A DNA stretch of 64,000 bases from Ascaphus truei (GCA_036426205.1 CM071568.1:119162245-119226244), one strand, 5' to 3'; numbered from the stretch's first letter, positions 10,783 through 21,160 are shown. Notes: generated from the letters alone by a model not told the origin. A program made the numbers and translations.

Positions 10783-10829
<47 letters not shown>
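10783..10829. repeat. (TA)n microsatellite
   Basis: Uninterrupted TA repeat directly left of the foldback element at 10830-11968. A similar (TA)n tract lies on the other side at 12001-12045, suggesting insertion into a TA repeat. Confidence 0.9.
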
Positions 10830-10830
<1 letters not shown>

Positions 10831-10880
10831 CAAAAAATAAATAGATGATACCGTTCTGTGGCTAACGAAATGCTTTTATT

Positions 10881-10921
10881 TGGGCGAGCTTTCGAGATAC
10901 ACTGATCTCTTCTTCCGGCGA
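10881..10921 (-). other. Hammerhead-like fold, left foldback arm
   Basis: Minus strand: CCGGAAGA, then AGAGAU/AUCUC as stem II, GAAA, then GCUCGCCC. The CUGANGA core is altered to CGGAAGA, so activity is doubtful. Mirror copy at 11872-11910. Confidence 0.4.
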
Positions 10922-11871
10922 TGTTACAATGAATGAAGCAAGGATAACTTAAAAACAGTGTCTCTTGGAATGTTATCTGTGCTTCTCCTTCCCCCGGTGT
11001 GGATGTGTTTTATGGCTAGAGGTGTCAAAGGGTAACTGAAAGCAAGTGAAGAAAGAGTGTGTATGTGTATCAGTGTGAATAAAAATGAACGGAGAGCCCA
11101 CAGTATAAACAGTGCTCTACACAAGGGTGTGGTGATAGGTGAGAGTAGTGATATAAATTGATAGTAGGGGGTGGTATAGGGCGAACTCTTTCTCTGACTC
11201 TGGCCATAAGAATGAACGATCTGAGGTGTTGCCATACTCAAAGGTAATCTTAAACCCCGAAAGGAGACGGTTTGCATGAATACAATTTAATGCACATCTG
11301 TCGGAAATTAAACGTCGACACTAATAGCGAGTGGCCTAACAGAAGAAAAACGGAAATGTTTATGATTCATATACAAAAACTGAGGAACAGACTAGCATAA
11401 ACACTCTGCTGTCAGGGCTCCTCTCGTCAAGCCCATGAAGGCGCCAAGAAAGTGGCCATAGGGTGCTGTACAACTAGTGCCACTAGAGATTGCACGCACA
11501 GCATTCTACCTCGACACATCAATACTATACTCTTGATAATTTTCCATCCATATACACCAATAAAGGGACCGCCCACAAAAATGAGTATCCACACACACTT
11601 TTAGTTGTGCTACAAACTCTCACATTTCCACACCCACCCACACCATTTATATCCCTCATCACACACCTTGTGTAGAGCACTGTTTATACTGTGGGCTCTC
11701 CGTTCATTTTTATTCACACTGATACACATACACACTCTTTCTTCACTTGCTTTCAGTTACCCTTTGACACCTCTAGCCATAAAACACATCCACACCGGGG
11801 GAAGGAGAAGCACAGATAACATTCCAAGAGACACTGTTTTTAAGTTATCCTTGCTTCATTCATTGTAACAT

Positions 11872-11910
11872 CGCCGGAAGAAGAGATCAGTGTATCTCGA
11901 AAGCTCGCCC
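11872..11910 (+). other. Hammerhead-like fold, right foldback arm
   Basis: Plus-strand mirror of 10881-10921 with the same stem II and GAAAGCUCG block. Confidence 0.4.
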
Positions 11911-11997
11911 AAATAAAAGCATTTCGTTAGCCACAGAACGGTATCATCTATTTATTTTTTGATTATTGAAGCTCGGCTAACACGGTACTGATACCTC

Positions 11998-12000
<3 letters not shown>

Positions 12001-12045
<45 letters not shown>
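12001..12045. repeat. (TA)n microsatellite
   Basis: TA repeat on the right of the foldback element, partner of 10783-10829. Confidence 0.9.
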
Positions 12046-12050
<5 letters not shown>

Positions 12051-12105
12051 GTCCGGAAATAATTAGACACTGACACAATTCTCATACTTTTGTCTCAATT
12101 TCTCC
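12046..12105 (+). repeat. Tc1-type terminal fragment
   Basis: GTTAGGTCCGGAAATAATTA, then GACACTGACACAAT. This is the same terminal sequence as the left end of the Tc1 element at 12488, without the rest of the transposon. Confidence 0.65.
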
Positions 12106-12390
12106 AGCAGTTCTCCTACATGGTCCATCTTTCCCTTCCAGTAAGTTTCCTCTAGTAATATTTAACGCGATGACATCTGCCTGTGGTTTCTTACCTGCTT
12201 AGCTACGGACTTAGATCCGCATTGTACTTTTCAAGCTATATTTACCAATTCCACTTTGGGTCTCTCAGCGCATGTCTCAGAGTCTCCATATTGCTATTTT
12301 TGGAGCTGGGAGTAGTTTCTCATACACGATTCCACTTTCCAAGTAATCTGGTTTTCTTTTCATGCAGCTGGTTATGACAGGTTCAATGTA

Positions 12391-12483
12391 GTGTTAGGAC
12401 CCGCGAACTGGTCATGCCTTGAAAGTGGCTCACAGGCTTATACGCTTTGGCCAAAGGGTTAACTAAATGACCCTTTTTCAAGA
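12391..12483 (+). repeat. Dispersed repeat unit (GTGTTAGGACC family), copy 1
   Basis: Shares GTGTTAGGACC, TTTGGCCAAAGGGTT and AACTAAATGACCC with 14681-14776. A shorter related piece (AAAGGGTTTAACAAAATACCC) lies at 27440-27480. Copies 1 and 2 bracket the Tc1 element. Confidence 0.6.
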
Positions 12484-12958
12484 GATACAGTTAGGTCCGG
12501 AAATAATTGGACACTGACACAATTTTTATAATTTTGGTTCTGTACGCCACCACAATGGATTTGAAATGAAACAACAGAGATGCAATAGAAGTGCAGACTT
12601 TCAGCTTTAATTCAAGGGGTTGAACAAAAATATTGTAGGTAACATTTAGGAATTGCAACCATTTTCATACACAGTCCCCTAATTTCAGGGGCTCAATTGT
12701 AAAGTGACAAATTAACACAATCATAAATAAAATGTTCATTTTTAATACTTTGTTGAGAATCCTTTGCAGGCAATGACTGCATAAAGTCTGGAACGCATGG
12801 ACATCACCAAATGCTGGGTTTCCTCCTTTGTGATGCTTTGCCAGGCCTTTACTGCAGCTGTCTTCAGTTGTTTGTTTGGGTCTTTCTGCCTTAAGTTTTG
12901 TCTTCAGCAAGTGAAATGCATGCTCGATTGGGTTGAGATCAGGTGATTGACTCGGCCA

Positions 12959-13636
12959 ACGCTCATAGTGTATTAAAAATTATAATGTGATTCAATAAAA
13001 AAGGTGAGTATTATGCGTACATTAATGCAAAATAAACAGGCAATTGGAGGGTTATTGTTACCCATACACCACTCAGGACGACAGTGAAGAGGTCTTCAGT
13101 GTAGAAACACACCGCTCCTGCCGTCACGGTCACTTTTACTCAGGCTGGGTCTTGGATAGTAATCAGCTCCATCGTAGACAGTTCAGTTCAGCAGGGCTCA
13201 CGGTGCATGCAGTGTCCTCAGGTCAGGGAGTCTTTACAGCAACACGCGTCACGCTGTTCCACACTCCGATCCGGTACTTCCGTATCAGTGACGTCACTCG
13301 GGAGCGCCAGCGCGTCGTAGCCCTCCCAGACACCGTGAAGGCCCGCAATGAGATGGTACAAAGTCCAAAGTTCATAGAGCAGCTAGGATATTAATTCCAA
13401 CGCGTTTCGAGACCTAAAAGTCTCTTCCCTTCTTGACTGATTTTTAATACACTATGAGTGTTGTGTGCTGTGTTTTTTCTGTATCCTGTTCCTATTAGGG
13501 GTTATTTGAGCTATCCCCTGTGCCACAGCTGCAGACGCTCCCTCCGAGTTTACCAGGTCATATTTTTTACCCCTTTATATCACCTACACTATTTCACATA
13601 TATATTGTTTGTGGTTGCGCACCTAATTTTCACATT
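12959..13636. mobile_element. Solo PLE pLTR inserted in the Tc1 transposase
   Basis: The insertion is bracketed by the 15-bp direct repeat TGATTGACTCGGCCA at 12944-12958 and 13637-13651, which is one uninterrupted stretch in intact family members. The insert starts ACGCTCAT and shares GGTTATGCGTACAT-type blocks with the arm at 17061 onward, so it belongs to a PLE family close to PLE2. It has no coding region. It contains a decayed hammerhead-like block at 13395-13437. Confidence 0.8.
13395..13437 (-). other. Decayed hammerhead-like block
   Basis: Minus strand: GAGAC/GUCUC stem II, then GAAACGCGUUGG as in the active-looking copies, but the CUGANGA side reads AAGAAGGGA and stem I does not pair. 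Confidence 0.35.
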
Positions 13637-14435
13637 TGATTGACTCGGCCATTGCAGAATATTCCACTTCTTTGTCTTAAAATACTCCTGTGTTGCTTTC
13701 GCAGTATGTTTTGTGTCTTTGTCCATCTGTAAAGTGAAGCACCGTCCAATCAACTTCGCTGAAATTTGGTGAATCTGAGCAGACAATATATCCCTATACA
13801 CTTCCGAATTCTTTCGGCTGCTTCTGTCTTCTGTCTCATCATCAATAAACAATAGTGACCCAGTGCCATTGTAAGCCATGCATGCCCATGCCATCACACT
13901 GCCTCCACCGTGTTTTACAGATGATGTGGTATGCTTTGGATCATCCACCGCTGTTTTCTTCTGTGGACGTCCAGGCCTTTTTGTGTTGCAGAGCTCACCA
14001 GTGCGTTCTTTTTTTTCTCAGAATGTACCAAACTGTTGATTTGGCCACTCCTAATGTTCCTGCTATCTCTCTAATGGATTTTCATTTTTGTGCAGCCTAA
14101 GGTTGCCCTGTTTCACTTGCATTGAGAGCTCCATTGACCGCATGTTGTGGGTTCACAGCAACAGCTTCCAAATGTGAATACAACACCTGGAATCAACTCC
14201 AGACCTTTTACCTGCTTAATTGATTATGAAATAACGAAGGAATAGCGAGGCTACATATTAAAGAGATGTAATTCCTAAACCCTTTCTCCAATTTGGATGG
14301 GAATACCCTCTAATTAAAGCTCATAGACAGCACTTTAAACCCGTATTCATTATTTAACTGTAACTTGAATTTATTTTGGTACACAGCCACAATAGCAAAA
14401 TTTGTATCAATGTCCAATTATTTCCGGACCTAACC

Positions 14436-15215
14436 GGCAGGGTTATATATATATGATGTGGTGGGTTCTGGGGTTAGAGCTTGCTGGGGTTGTGTGTGTG
14501 TTAATTTCAATTTTCAACTGGCATTACTTGTTTGGAGGTTAGTGGCCCCTCCTCCCAGGGTTTAAGCTCACCCCTTCCCACTTTTTAAAGTAGGGAAGGT
14601 TTTTTCATTTTGCTGTATGGACGGACTCACTGCAGTCATTCTCCCTCCAACAGGTTTAAAAGAGAAGTTTCACAGTTTAGTGTTAGGACCTGCAAATTTG
14701 GTTATGCCTTGATGTTGCTTGCAAGCTTATAACTCTTTGGCCAAAAGGTTTAACTAAATGACCCTTACTCATGAGAATGTTATTATTGAAGTATTTAACT
14801 ATATACTATTTAATATATATTTTGTCACATTGGATGTAGCATTGGGCTTTTCTGTCCTTTACTGTGAATGCTCACGTTTAGTTCACAGTTCACCAGCACA
14901 TGTGTTGCAGCAGGTAAGAGATACAACTGGCTGCATCTGTAATTGTTTGTATTTGAATTTTATACACACATTAGTGTGTTGATTTTTTTAATAGTATTAT
15001 AGACAACACCCTTGAATTGGTTAAAACCTTTTTCTCAGCACTTAGTCAGCAAGAATTTCCACTGTATGTTCAGTTTTTGTGAGTATAGTTCTGGTTGTGT
15101 TTGTAGTGCTTTGCTTGTTGGCTCCAGGTGGAATAAAAATTATTTATTGAACTACTTTGTCCTGTCTAGTGCCTTAATCCCTGGGTTAAATTCTAGTCTC
15201 CCGTGAAACAGTTCC
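14436..15215. other. Gene-free stretch with repeat pieces
   Basis: Holds copy 2 of the GTGTTAGGACC repeat (14681-14776) and otherwise T-rich sequence without a convincing frame. Short open frames here show no family resemblance. Confidence 0.5.
14681..14776 (+). repeat. Dispersed repeat unit (GTGTTAGGACC family), copy 2
   Basis: Direct repeat of 12391-12483 with about one change in six to eight bases. Confidence 0.6.
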
Positions 15216-15401
15216 CTCCCAAGGCAAAGATTTCCACTGTAAACTTCATCCCTGCACCTCTTCTAAAAAAAAGAGGAATTATGACGCTGGTAATCATGAA
15301 CTGCTGGCCATTAAAATGGCTATCAAGAAATGGAAACATTTGCTAGAGTGGGAAGTGTTTCCATCACAATCCTTATGATCACAAGAACCTTGAATATATT
15401 A
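15216..15401 (+). pseudogene. Gypsy RNase H fragment
   Basis: Shows the Gypsy RNase H pattern NHELLAIKMAIKKWKHLLEW, then after a damaged stretch DHKNLEYI, where the fragment is cut by the MITE at 15402. RNase H degrades the RNA strand during reverse transcription. Upstream pol is not present. Confidence 0.75.
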
Positions 15402-15789
15402 GGCCTGGGACATGGTGCAGGGAGCGGCGTTGGGCAGTGCTGACGCTCATGCTCACCTGCTCACACAGGAGATTTTTCTTGTCCCTGCATGAGGGTCAGC
15501 GAGCATGCTTGTGTGCAGGGTGGGAGCCGGGCATGGAGGCGGGGCTAGGGCACCACATCACGGCGCCGACGTCACGGACTGCCATTGGCTTCTGGCAGTC
15601 ACGTGACCGGCCCTGCGCTTGCATGAGCGGCAAAATTTTAACTTGCCTGTCTCCTGCATTTCCACACGCCTCCGCATGCCTGCGGAAGCGTGCCGAAGCG
15701 CCGTCTAAAGCCGCACTGATAGGGATAATGTTTCCCCTCAGTGCGGCTCAGCGTGCCTCAGCACGGTCTTTTTGACCATGTCCGAGTCC
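15402..15789. mobile_element. GC-rich MITE with TA target duplication
   Basis: Ends GGCCTGGGACATGG and its imperfect complement CATGTCCGAGTCC, flanked on both sides by TA. It interrupts the Gypsy frame right after DHKNLEYI. Non-coding, with several inverted GC-rich segments. The TA duplication suggests mobilisation by a Tc1/mariner-type transposase. Confidence 0.65.
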
Positions 15790-15791
15790 TA

Positions 15792-17046
15792 AGAGGACAA
15801 GGAGAACCAGGCTAAATTGGCACTTTTTATTACTCAGTTTAATTTTGTGATATACTTTCATCCAGGATCTAAGATCATCAAGGCAGACACCCTTTCCTGA
15901 CAATATTCCCCAGATAGTTCTGAGGAATCCAATCAAAGTCCCATAATTTCTCTTTTAAAGATCAGGTCATCAGTATCATCTCCATTTCTGACATGGATTT
16001 CTCAGCTTCAGTTAGAAGAACGTAAATTAATGTCCATCCGTTCTTCCCAAGGTTTTGTCATCGCCCCACAATTCCAAAGAGAATTGCTACAATGGGACAT
16101 CAATCCAAAATAGTTGGTCACCCAGGGGTGAGGAAGAATTGCGACTTTCTGGAATGCATATTTTGGTGGCCTAAGATCTGCGAATATGTGAAAAAATGAA
16201 TCGCATCCTGAACTGTCTGTGCCATGTCTCAAGCACTGCTCGGTGGCTTGATCAACCCTCTATACTACCTGTTCTTCTCCAACCATGGACCCATCTGTTC
16301 ATGGTCAGTACTATGGAGCTTCTGCAATCAAAAGGTATGACCACCATTCTATTAGTGGTTGACCACTTTACCCACCAGGACAATTTCATCACTCAAGAAT
16401 TTGCCTACGGCTACAGAGCTCATGGAGATATTTTTCAGGACCATATGTACATGATCTCAGATTCTGGGTCCCAGTTTCTCTCCAAATTCTAGAATGCCTC
16501 CTGTCAGAAAATGAGAATCTCCCTCCACTTCACCTTTTATAAAAACCCTCAGTTTAATGGACTCTCAGAAAAGACCAACAGTCCTTGGAACAGTTCCTGC
16601 ACTTCTTCGTGTCCGAGCTACAGGATGACTATGCCTACAACTCGCTTAAACATGACTCCCCTCTGGAACCCCCCTTTTTTTGTGCCTACGGACATCACAT
16701 TCGGTCCTCCCTACTTATGCTTCTCCCTAGGGAGTTCCCATGGTTGATGACAGATTCTAAGAACTGCAGGACCTCTGAAAAATAATCCACATAAACCTGT
16801 CAAAAACCACTCTCCATCAGAAAAATCCAATGAAACAAATGCAACAACCTTCTCCTCCATTTCAAGTAGTGGACCAAGTCTGAATATCTATTCAAACATC
16901 AGCCTGAAGATGCCATCCACCAAACTTGACCAGAGGATCATCAGTCCCTATAAGGTCATAAAGCAGATAAACTCAATTGCCTTAAATTTAGAGCTCCCCA
17001 CTAATTTGAGAGTACCCCTGTTCATCCACATCTCCCTCTTCAAGTA
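15792..17046 (+). pseudogene. Gypsy integrase (broken)
   Basis: After the MITE the frame resumes with the connection region (PGSKIIKADTLSR-like, with frame changes). The integrase core follows: PWTHLFMVSTMELLQSKGMT, ILLVVDHFTHQDNFI and ISDSGSQFLSKF. Next come the PQFNGLSEKTN block and YGHH, then a tail with MPSTKLDQRIISPYKVIKQI. These are the blocks of a Ty3/Gypsy integrase, which inserts the cDNA into DNA. Several frame changes and a stop at 16490 show it is dead. It is cut at 17047 by PLE2 and continues at 20727. Confidence 0.8.
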
Positions 17047-17558
17047 ATTCATACAGTACAACAAAACAAAACGCAAAACGCTCATCGTGAAGTAATAAAA
17101 AACAGTGTTTATAAAATAGGTGGTTCAAGGTTATGCGTACATCAAGTTAGAATTAATCAGGCACATAAAGCTACACTGTAGCTGTTACCGATATCTGCAA
17201 CCAGGAACTAAAAGGAATTCTCCCATCTAGGATCTCACTTCCTCTCCCACACGATCAACTGGAGTAAAGCAGCAGTCACAGTACCAGTGTGTAAGTATAT
17301 TGACACAATCTCTGAGTCCAACTTAATGCATCAATGCGCCCGGTGGAGCCAAAGAAGGGAATCAGCTCAGTCCTGTGAGGCAGCGTGCATCGTCCTGTCT
17401 CCACACCTCTCTGCGCGTCCGCGTCGGTTGATGATGTCACAGCGCATGCGCCGAAGGAGGCAAATCGATCTTATAGCTTAAATTTGCAATTTCAAGGCAC
17501 AAGCTATTCCAGACCTCAGAACTCAATAAAAAATATATAAAAAGGTTGAGTAGTATCT

Positions 17559-17601
17559 TTCCAACGCGTTTCGTAGCTCTAAAGGCCACTTCATCAGGGA
17601 A
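17559..17601 (-). ncRNA. Hammerhead ribozyme-like motif (PLE2 left pLTR)
   Basis: Minus strand: stem I UUCC, core CUGAUGA, then A, stem II GUGGC/GCUAC with loop CUUUAGA. GAAA, the palindrome ACGCGU and a GUU cleavage triplet follow, with GGAA closing stem I. It lies about 340 bp downstream of the GIY-YIG stop on the same strand. Confidence 0.7.
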
Positions 17602-17940
17602 TAAAAATCAGAACAATAGTTTGGAATATATACCACTCAAAACTCTGTGATAGGTTAGTTACTGAAAAAGTGTCAGCAAATCACCTTTCACTAAGACAAT
17701 GCAATACAGCTGAATGTCAAGGCTGCACAATCAGAAACATTTACTTTTAATACAATCACAAAAAAGAATAATGCTTGATTTATAAAAATCAAATAAAAGC
17801 AACAAATGGCAAAAACAAAGTTATTAAAAAACTCTGAAAGAAGGAAACACAGAATTAGTAACAATTCAAATGGTTTCAAATGCACGTAAAAAGACTAGAA
17901 TCAATACAGGGACCAGATGTCCACATCCTCATTTAACCCT

Positions 17941-18811
17941 TTAGGTGTGTGGGATTCTAACTTGTAGATCCAGAAAGTTTCCTGCATAGAGATTTTTAAT
18001 TCTATCTCCACCTCTTCTTCCTACAGGAACAGTATGAATGCCCTTAAATCTAAGGGAGGATGGGTCCTTATTATGATGTAACGAGAAATGTCGAGACAAA
18101 CTATGTTTCTCATAGTCATATTTAATGTTTCTAATATGTTCTTGGATCCGCACTTTAAGACACCTTTTAGTGCGACCAACGTATTGATTTTTACATGAAC
18201 ATTCAATAAGATAAACCACATGGGTGGAATTGCAGTTTATAAACTCCTCAATTTTAAATTCCTCTTGATTTACAGCTGATTTAAAAGTTTTTCTCTCTCT
18301 ATGTAAATATTTGCAGATAGAACAATTTCCACATGCAAAATTACCGATAGACTTATTTAGCCATAATTTTTCTCTTTTATTAATAGGTGGAAAAATATCA
18401 CTTGGAGCCCATGTATTCTTAATTTTTTTTTGCTTTCCTGTAGATAAACTTGGTGTTAGTGGGATATGGTCCCCTAAAAACATATCTCTACTTAAAATTG
18501 CCCAATGTTTTCTAAAAATCTCCTCAATTTTGCCATTGGTTGAATTGAAGGTAGTTACAAATGGAATCTCAAGACACCCAGTGGTCTCAAGAAAAGCTTT
18601 TTTAGCCTTAGGTAGAATCATTAAATCTCTATCCATAACTCTCACTTTCTCTAAAAAGGGTTTTCAGGGTACCCCCTTTCAATGAATTTCTGAAAACTAA
18701 ACCTGCTTGCTCTTCAAAATCTTCAATAGTACTGCAATTCCTTTTAATTCTGACAAATTGGCCCCTTGGGATGTTAGAAATCCATGATTTTTTATGATTG
18801 CTTGAGACCAT
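17941..18811 (-). pseudogene. PLE2 left half: GIY-YIG endonuclease end
   Basis: Minus-strand C-terminal part of a PLE protein. An upstream segment (18811-18629, FVRIKRNCSTIEDFEEQAG) is followed by the long frame at 18645-17941. That frame has the cysteine cluster CGNCSICKYL and the GIY-YIG core HVVYLIECSCKNQYVGRTKR with RIQEH and the terminal HFSLHH block. A frame change separates the two segments and the reverse transcriptase is missing, so this is a 5'-truncated copy. The terminal GRRGGDRIKNL block matches the family end. Confidence 0.8.
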
Positions 18812-18839
18812 AAGTAGATTATTTGCATCTACTTCTTTG

Positions 18840-18950
18840 AAGAAGATTTAGATCAAGAAAGTTAATAGAGCTTACATCAGTAGTATGGCTGAAAATTTTC
18901 AGCCATACTACTGATGTAAGCTCCATTAACTTTCTTGATCTAAATCTAAC
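18840..18950. repeat. Palindrome centre of PLE2
   Basis: GCTGAAAATTTTCAGC sits exactly at the symmetry centre (18895/18896). One mismatch is seen over roughly 45 bp on each side. Confidence 0.9.
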
Positions 18951-19037
18951 TGCTACAGACAAAGGAGAAGTAGTTACTGAGGTCTTCTTCCACTGGGTGT
19001 CTTGAGATTCCATTTGTAACTACCTTCAATTCAGCAA

Positions 19038-19634
19038 ATGGCAAAATTGAGGAGATTTTTTAGAAAACATTGGGCAATTTTAAGTAGACATATGTTTTTA
19101 GGGGACCATATCCCACTAACACCAAAGTTTATCTACAGGAAAGCAAAACATTTTAAGAATACATTGGCTCCAAGTGATATTTTTCCACCTATTAATAAAA
19201 GAGAAAAATTATGGCTAAATAAGTCTATCGGTAATTTTGCATGTAGAAATTGTTCTATCTGCAAATATTTACATAGAGAGAGAAAAACTTTTAAATCAGC
19301 TGTAAATCAAGAGGAATTTAAAATTGAGGAGTTTATAAACTGCAATTCCACCCATGTGGTTTATCTTATTGAATGTTCATGTAAAAATCAATACGTTGGT
19401 CGCACTAAAAGGTGTCTTAAAGTGCGGATCCAAGAACATATTAGAAACATTAAATATGACTATGAGAAACATAGTTTGTCTCGACATTTCTCGTTACATC
19501 ATAATAAGGACCCACCCTCCCTTAGATTTAAGGGCATTCATACTGTTCCTGTAGGAAGAAGAGGTGGAGATAGAATTAAAAATCTCTATGCAGGAAACTT
19601 TCTGGATCTACAAGTTAGAATCCCACACACCTAA
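19038..19634 (+). pseudogene. PLE2 right half: GIY-YIG endonuclease end
   Basis: Plus-strand counterpart of 17941-18645, almost identical in protein sequence (same CSICKYL cluster, VVYLIECSCKNQYVGRTKR core and RGGDRIKNL end). It starts later because of a deletion between the junction and the PHWVS region, and it lacks a proper start and any reverse transcriptase. Its near identity with the left half fits both being made in one event. Confidence 0.8.
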
Positions 19635-19973
19635 AGGGTTAAATGAGGATGTGGACATCTGGTCTCTGTATTGATTCTAGTCTTTTTACGTGCATTTGAA
19701 ACCATTTAAATTGTTACTAATTCTGTATTTCCTTCTTTCAGAGTTTTTTAATAACTTTGTTTTTGCCATTTGTTGCTTTTATTTGATTTATATAAATCAA
19801 GCATTATTCTTTTTTGTGATTGTATTAAAAGTAAATGTTTCTGATTGTGCAGCCTTGACATTCAGCTGTATTGCATTGTCTTAGTGAATGGTGATTTGCT
19901 GACACTTTTTCAGTAACTAACCTCTCACAGAGTTTTGAGTGGTATATATTCCAAACTATTGTTCTGATTTTTA

Positions 19974-20016
19974 TTCCCTGATGAAGTGGCCTTTAGAGCT
20001 ATGAAACGCGTTGGAA
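19974..20016 (+). ncRNA. Hammerhead ribozyme-like motif (PLE2 right pLTR)
   Basis: Plus-strand mirror of 17559-17601: UUCC, CUGAUGA, A, GUGGC/GCUAU stem II (one G-U pair), GAAACGCGUU, GGAA. Confidence 0.7.
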
Positions 20017-20726
20017 AGATACCACTCAACCTTTTTATATATTTTTTATTGAGTTCTGAGGTCTGGAATAGCTTGTGCCTTGAAATTGCAAATTTAAGCT
20101 ATAAGATCGATTTGCCTCCTTCGGCGCATGCGCTGTGACATCATCAACCGACGCGGACGCGCAGAGAGGTGTGGAGACAGGACGATGCACGCTGCCTCAC
20201 AGGACTGAGCTGATTCCCTTCTTTGGCTCCACCGGGCGCACTGATGCATTACGTTGGACTCAGAGACTGTATCAATATACTTACACACTGGTACTGTGAC
20301 TGCTGCTTTACTCCAGTTGATCGTGTGGGAGAGGAAGTGAGATCCTAGATGGGAGAATTCCTTGCAGTTCCAGGTTGCAGATATCGGTAACAGCTACAGT
20401 GTAGCTTTATGTGCCTGATTAATTCTAACTTGATGTATGCATAACCTTGAACCACCTATTTTATAAACACTGTTTTTTATTACTTTACGATGAGCGTTTT
20501 GCACTTTGTTTTGTTGTTTGTAGATTTTAGGATCTTGGGCTACCCTTTACTCAGCAGCAGATGCTCTTCTTTATTGGTAACACCAGTTTATTTGAATCAC
20601 CTATTTTCCACAAATTGTTTTTTTGGGTGTGTGTTGTATATTCAACTATTATCATGTGTACACTTTCTTAGAGGTTTATCTTCTTTTGCGCACATGTTTG
20701 TCTGTCTATTTTATTCATACAGTACA

Positions 20727-21160
20727 CATTCTCTTCTATCTCCTTCTACCCCAGGTGTTATTTAGTCTAGGTTGCAGAAGGAATTTGAGGTACAGAAAAT
20801 ACTGGATTGCAGAAGATCCCGGGGCAGACTGCAGTACCTGGTCTCCAAGAAAAGATATGGTCCTGAGAAGAATTTTGCTGCAGCTTGCCCTTATGTGGCC
20901 ATTGCTGCCATCTTGATTCCTGGCAGCCTCCTACTTAAGTCTTTACTTCCTTCAGGAAGTTGCCAAGCAAAGGTTCCTGTCTGCAGTTTCAGCCATGTTA
21001 CCTTGTATCTTCGGTCATCTTACCTTTTTATTCCCTGTTGCCGACCTCAGCCTGTGACCCATATTTGAACCATGCTGCCTGCATTGACATTAGCCTGTTA
21101 CCCGACCTTGCACTTCTGCTATCTGCCTTGATTCTCTGCCTGCATTCTGACTATAATTCT
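20727..21160 (+). pseudogene. Gypsy chromodomain and LTR remnant
   Basis: Continuation of the frame broken by PLE2: EFEVQKILDCRRSRGRLQYL then KKRYGPEKNF, which is the integrase-linked chromodomain of vertebrate chromoviruses. After about 20930 the sequence is LTR-like (CCTGTGACCC and TGACATTAGCC pieces) without a frame. Confidence 0.7.

Larger units (their letters stand above)
10830..11968. mobile_element. Foldback PLE-derived element with ~300-bp inverted arms
   Basis: The arms 10830-11130 and about 11660-11968 are near-perfect reverse complements: both encode the same spurious peptide ending RDTVFKLSLLHSL on opposite strands. Each arm carries an AGCTTTCGAGA / CTCTTCTTCCGG block with a GAGAU/AUCUC stem, a hammerhead-like core. 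The outer segment GGCTAACACGG also occurs in the pLTR at 37558-38104. There is no reverse transcriptase, so this is a minimal inverted pLTR pair. Confidence 0.65.
12742..14143 (-). pseudogene. Tc1-type transposase, interrupted
   Basis: DNA cut-and-paste transposase on the minus strand. An N-terminal helix-turn-helix region (14143 to about 13980) carries an RPGRP-like AT-hook block. After an internal deletion come SSVKHGGGSVMAWACM, and MDKDTKHTAKAT in place of the usual DNDPKHT. The WPSQS motif is cut by the PLE insertion, and the C-terminus continues with PIEHAFHLLKTKLKAERP in a second frame. Frame changes, the deletion and the insertion make it non-functional. The ATG at 14143 is the most plausible original start. 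The stop is at 12742-12744. Confidence 0.8.
12488..14435 (-). mobile_element. Tc1/mariner-type DNA transposon
   Basis: Terminal inverted repeats start CAGTTAGGTCCGGAAATAAT at 12488 and end with the complement at about 14435. TA precedes the left end. It contains a decayed Tc1-type transposase on the minus strand and a nested 678-bp PLE solo pLTR at 12959-13636. The TIR family resembles Tc1-like elements of fish and frogs. Confidence 0.85.
17061..20712. mobile_element. Palindromic Penelope-like element (PLE2)
   Basis: Two 5'-truncated PLE halves joined head to head at 18895/18896, each running outwards to a full pLTR end. The insertion is bracketed by the 14-bp direct repeat ATTCATACAGTACA (17047-17060 and 20713-20726) and splits the Gypsy frame. 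The junction is perfectly palindromic for over 20 bp on each side; the halves then diverge because the right half lacks about 250 bp. One target duplication around the whole structure indicates a single insertion event. Confidence 0.85.
15216..21160 (+). mobile_element. Ty3/Gypsy chromovirus-like fragment, twice interrupted
   Basis: Plus-strand remains of a Gypsy pol: RNase H (15216-15401), connection region and integrase (15792-17046), chromodomain (20727-20900) and LTR-like sequence to about 21160. A MITE (15402-15789) and PLE2 (17061-20712) are nested in it. Reverse transcriptase, protease and gag are missing on the left. It is clearly older than the Gypsy at 40746-46308. Confidence 0.8.

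Noticed and set aside
10924..11868. Matching peptides at 10924-11277 (minus) and 11605-11868 (plus)
   Set aside because: They are the two arms of a foldback element; no protein family and no independent coding evidence.
15437..15775. CpG island-like promoter with a 112-codon frame
   Set aside because: The block is a MITE with inverted ends and TA target duplication inside a Gypsy RNase H; the frame is composition only.
17287..20288. Two near-identical 64-codon frames at 17287-17481 (plus) and 20094-20288 (minus)
   Set aside because: They are mirror positions in the two inverted PLE2 arms and lie in the CpG-rich pLTR promoter; identity is due to the palindrome.
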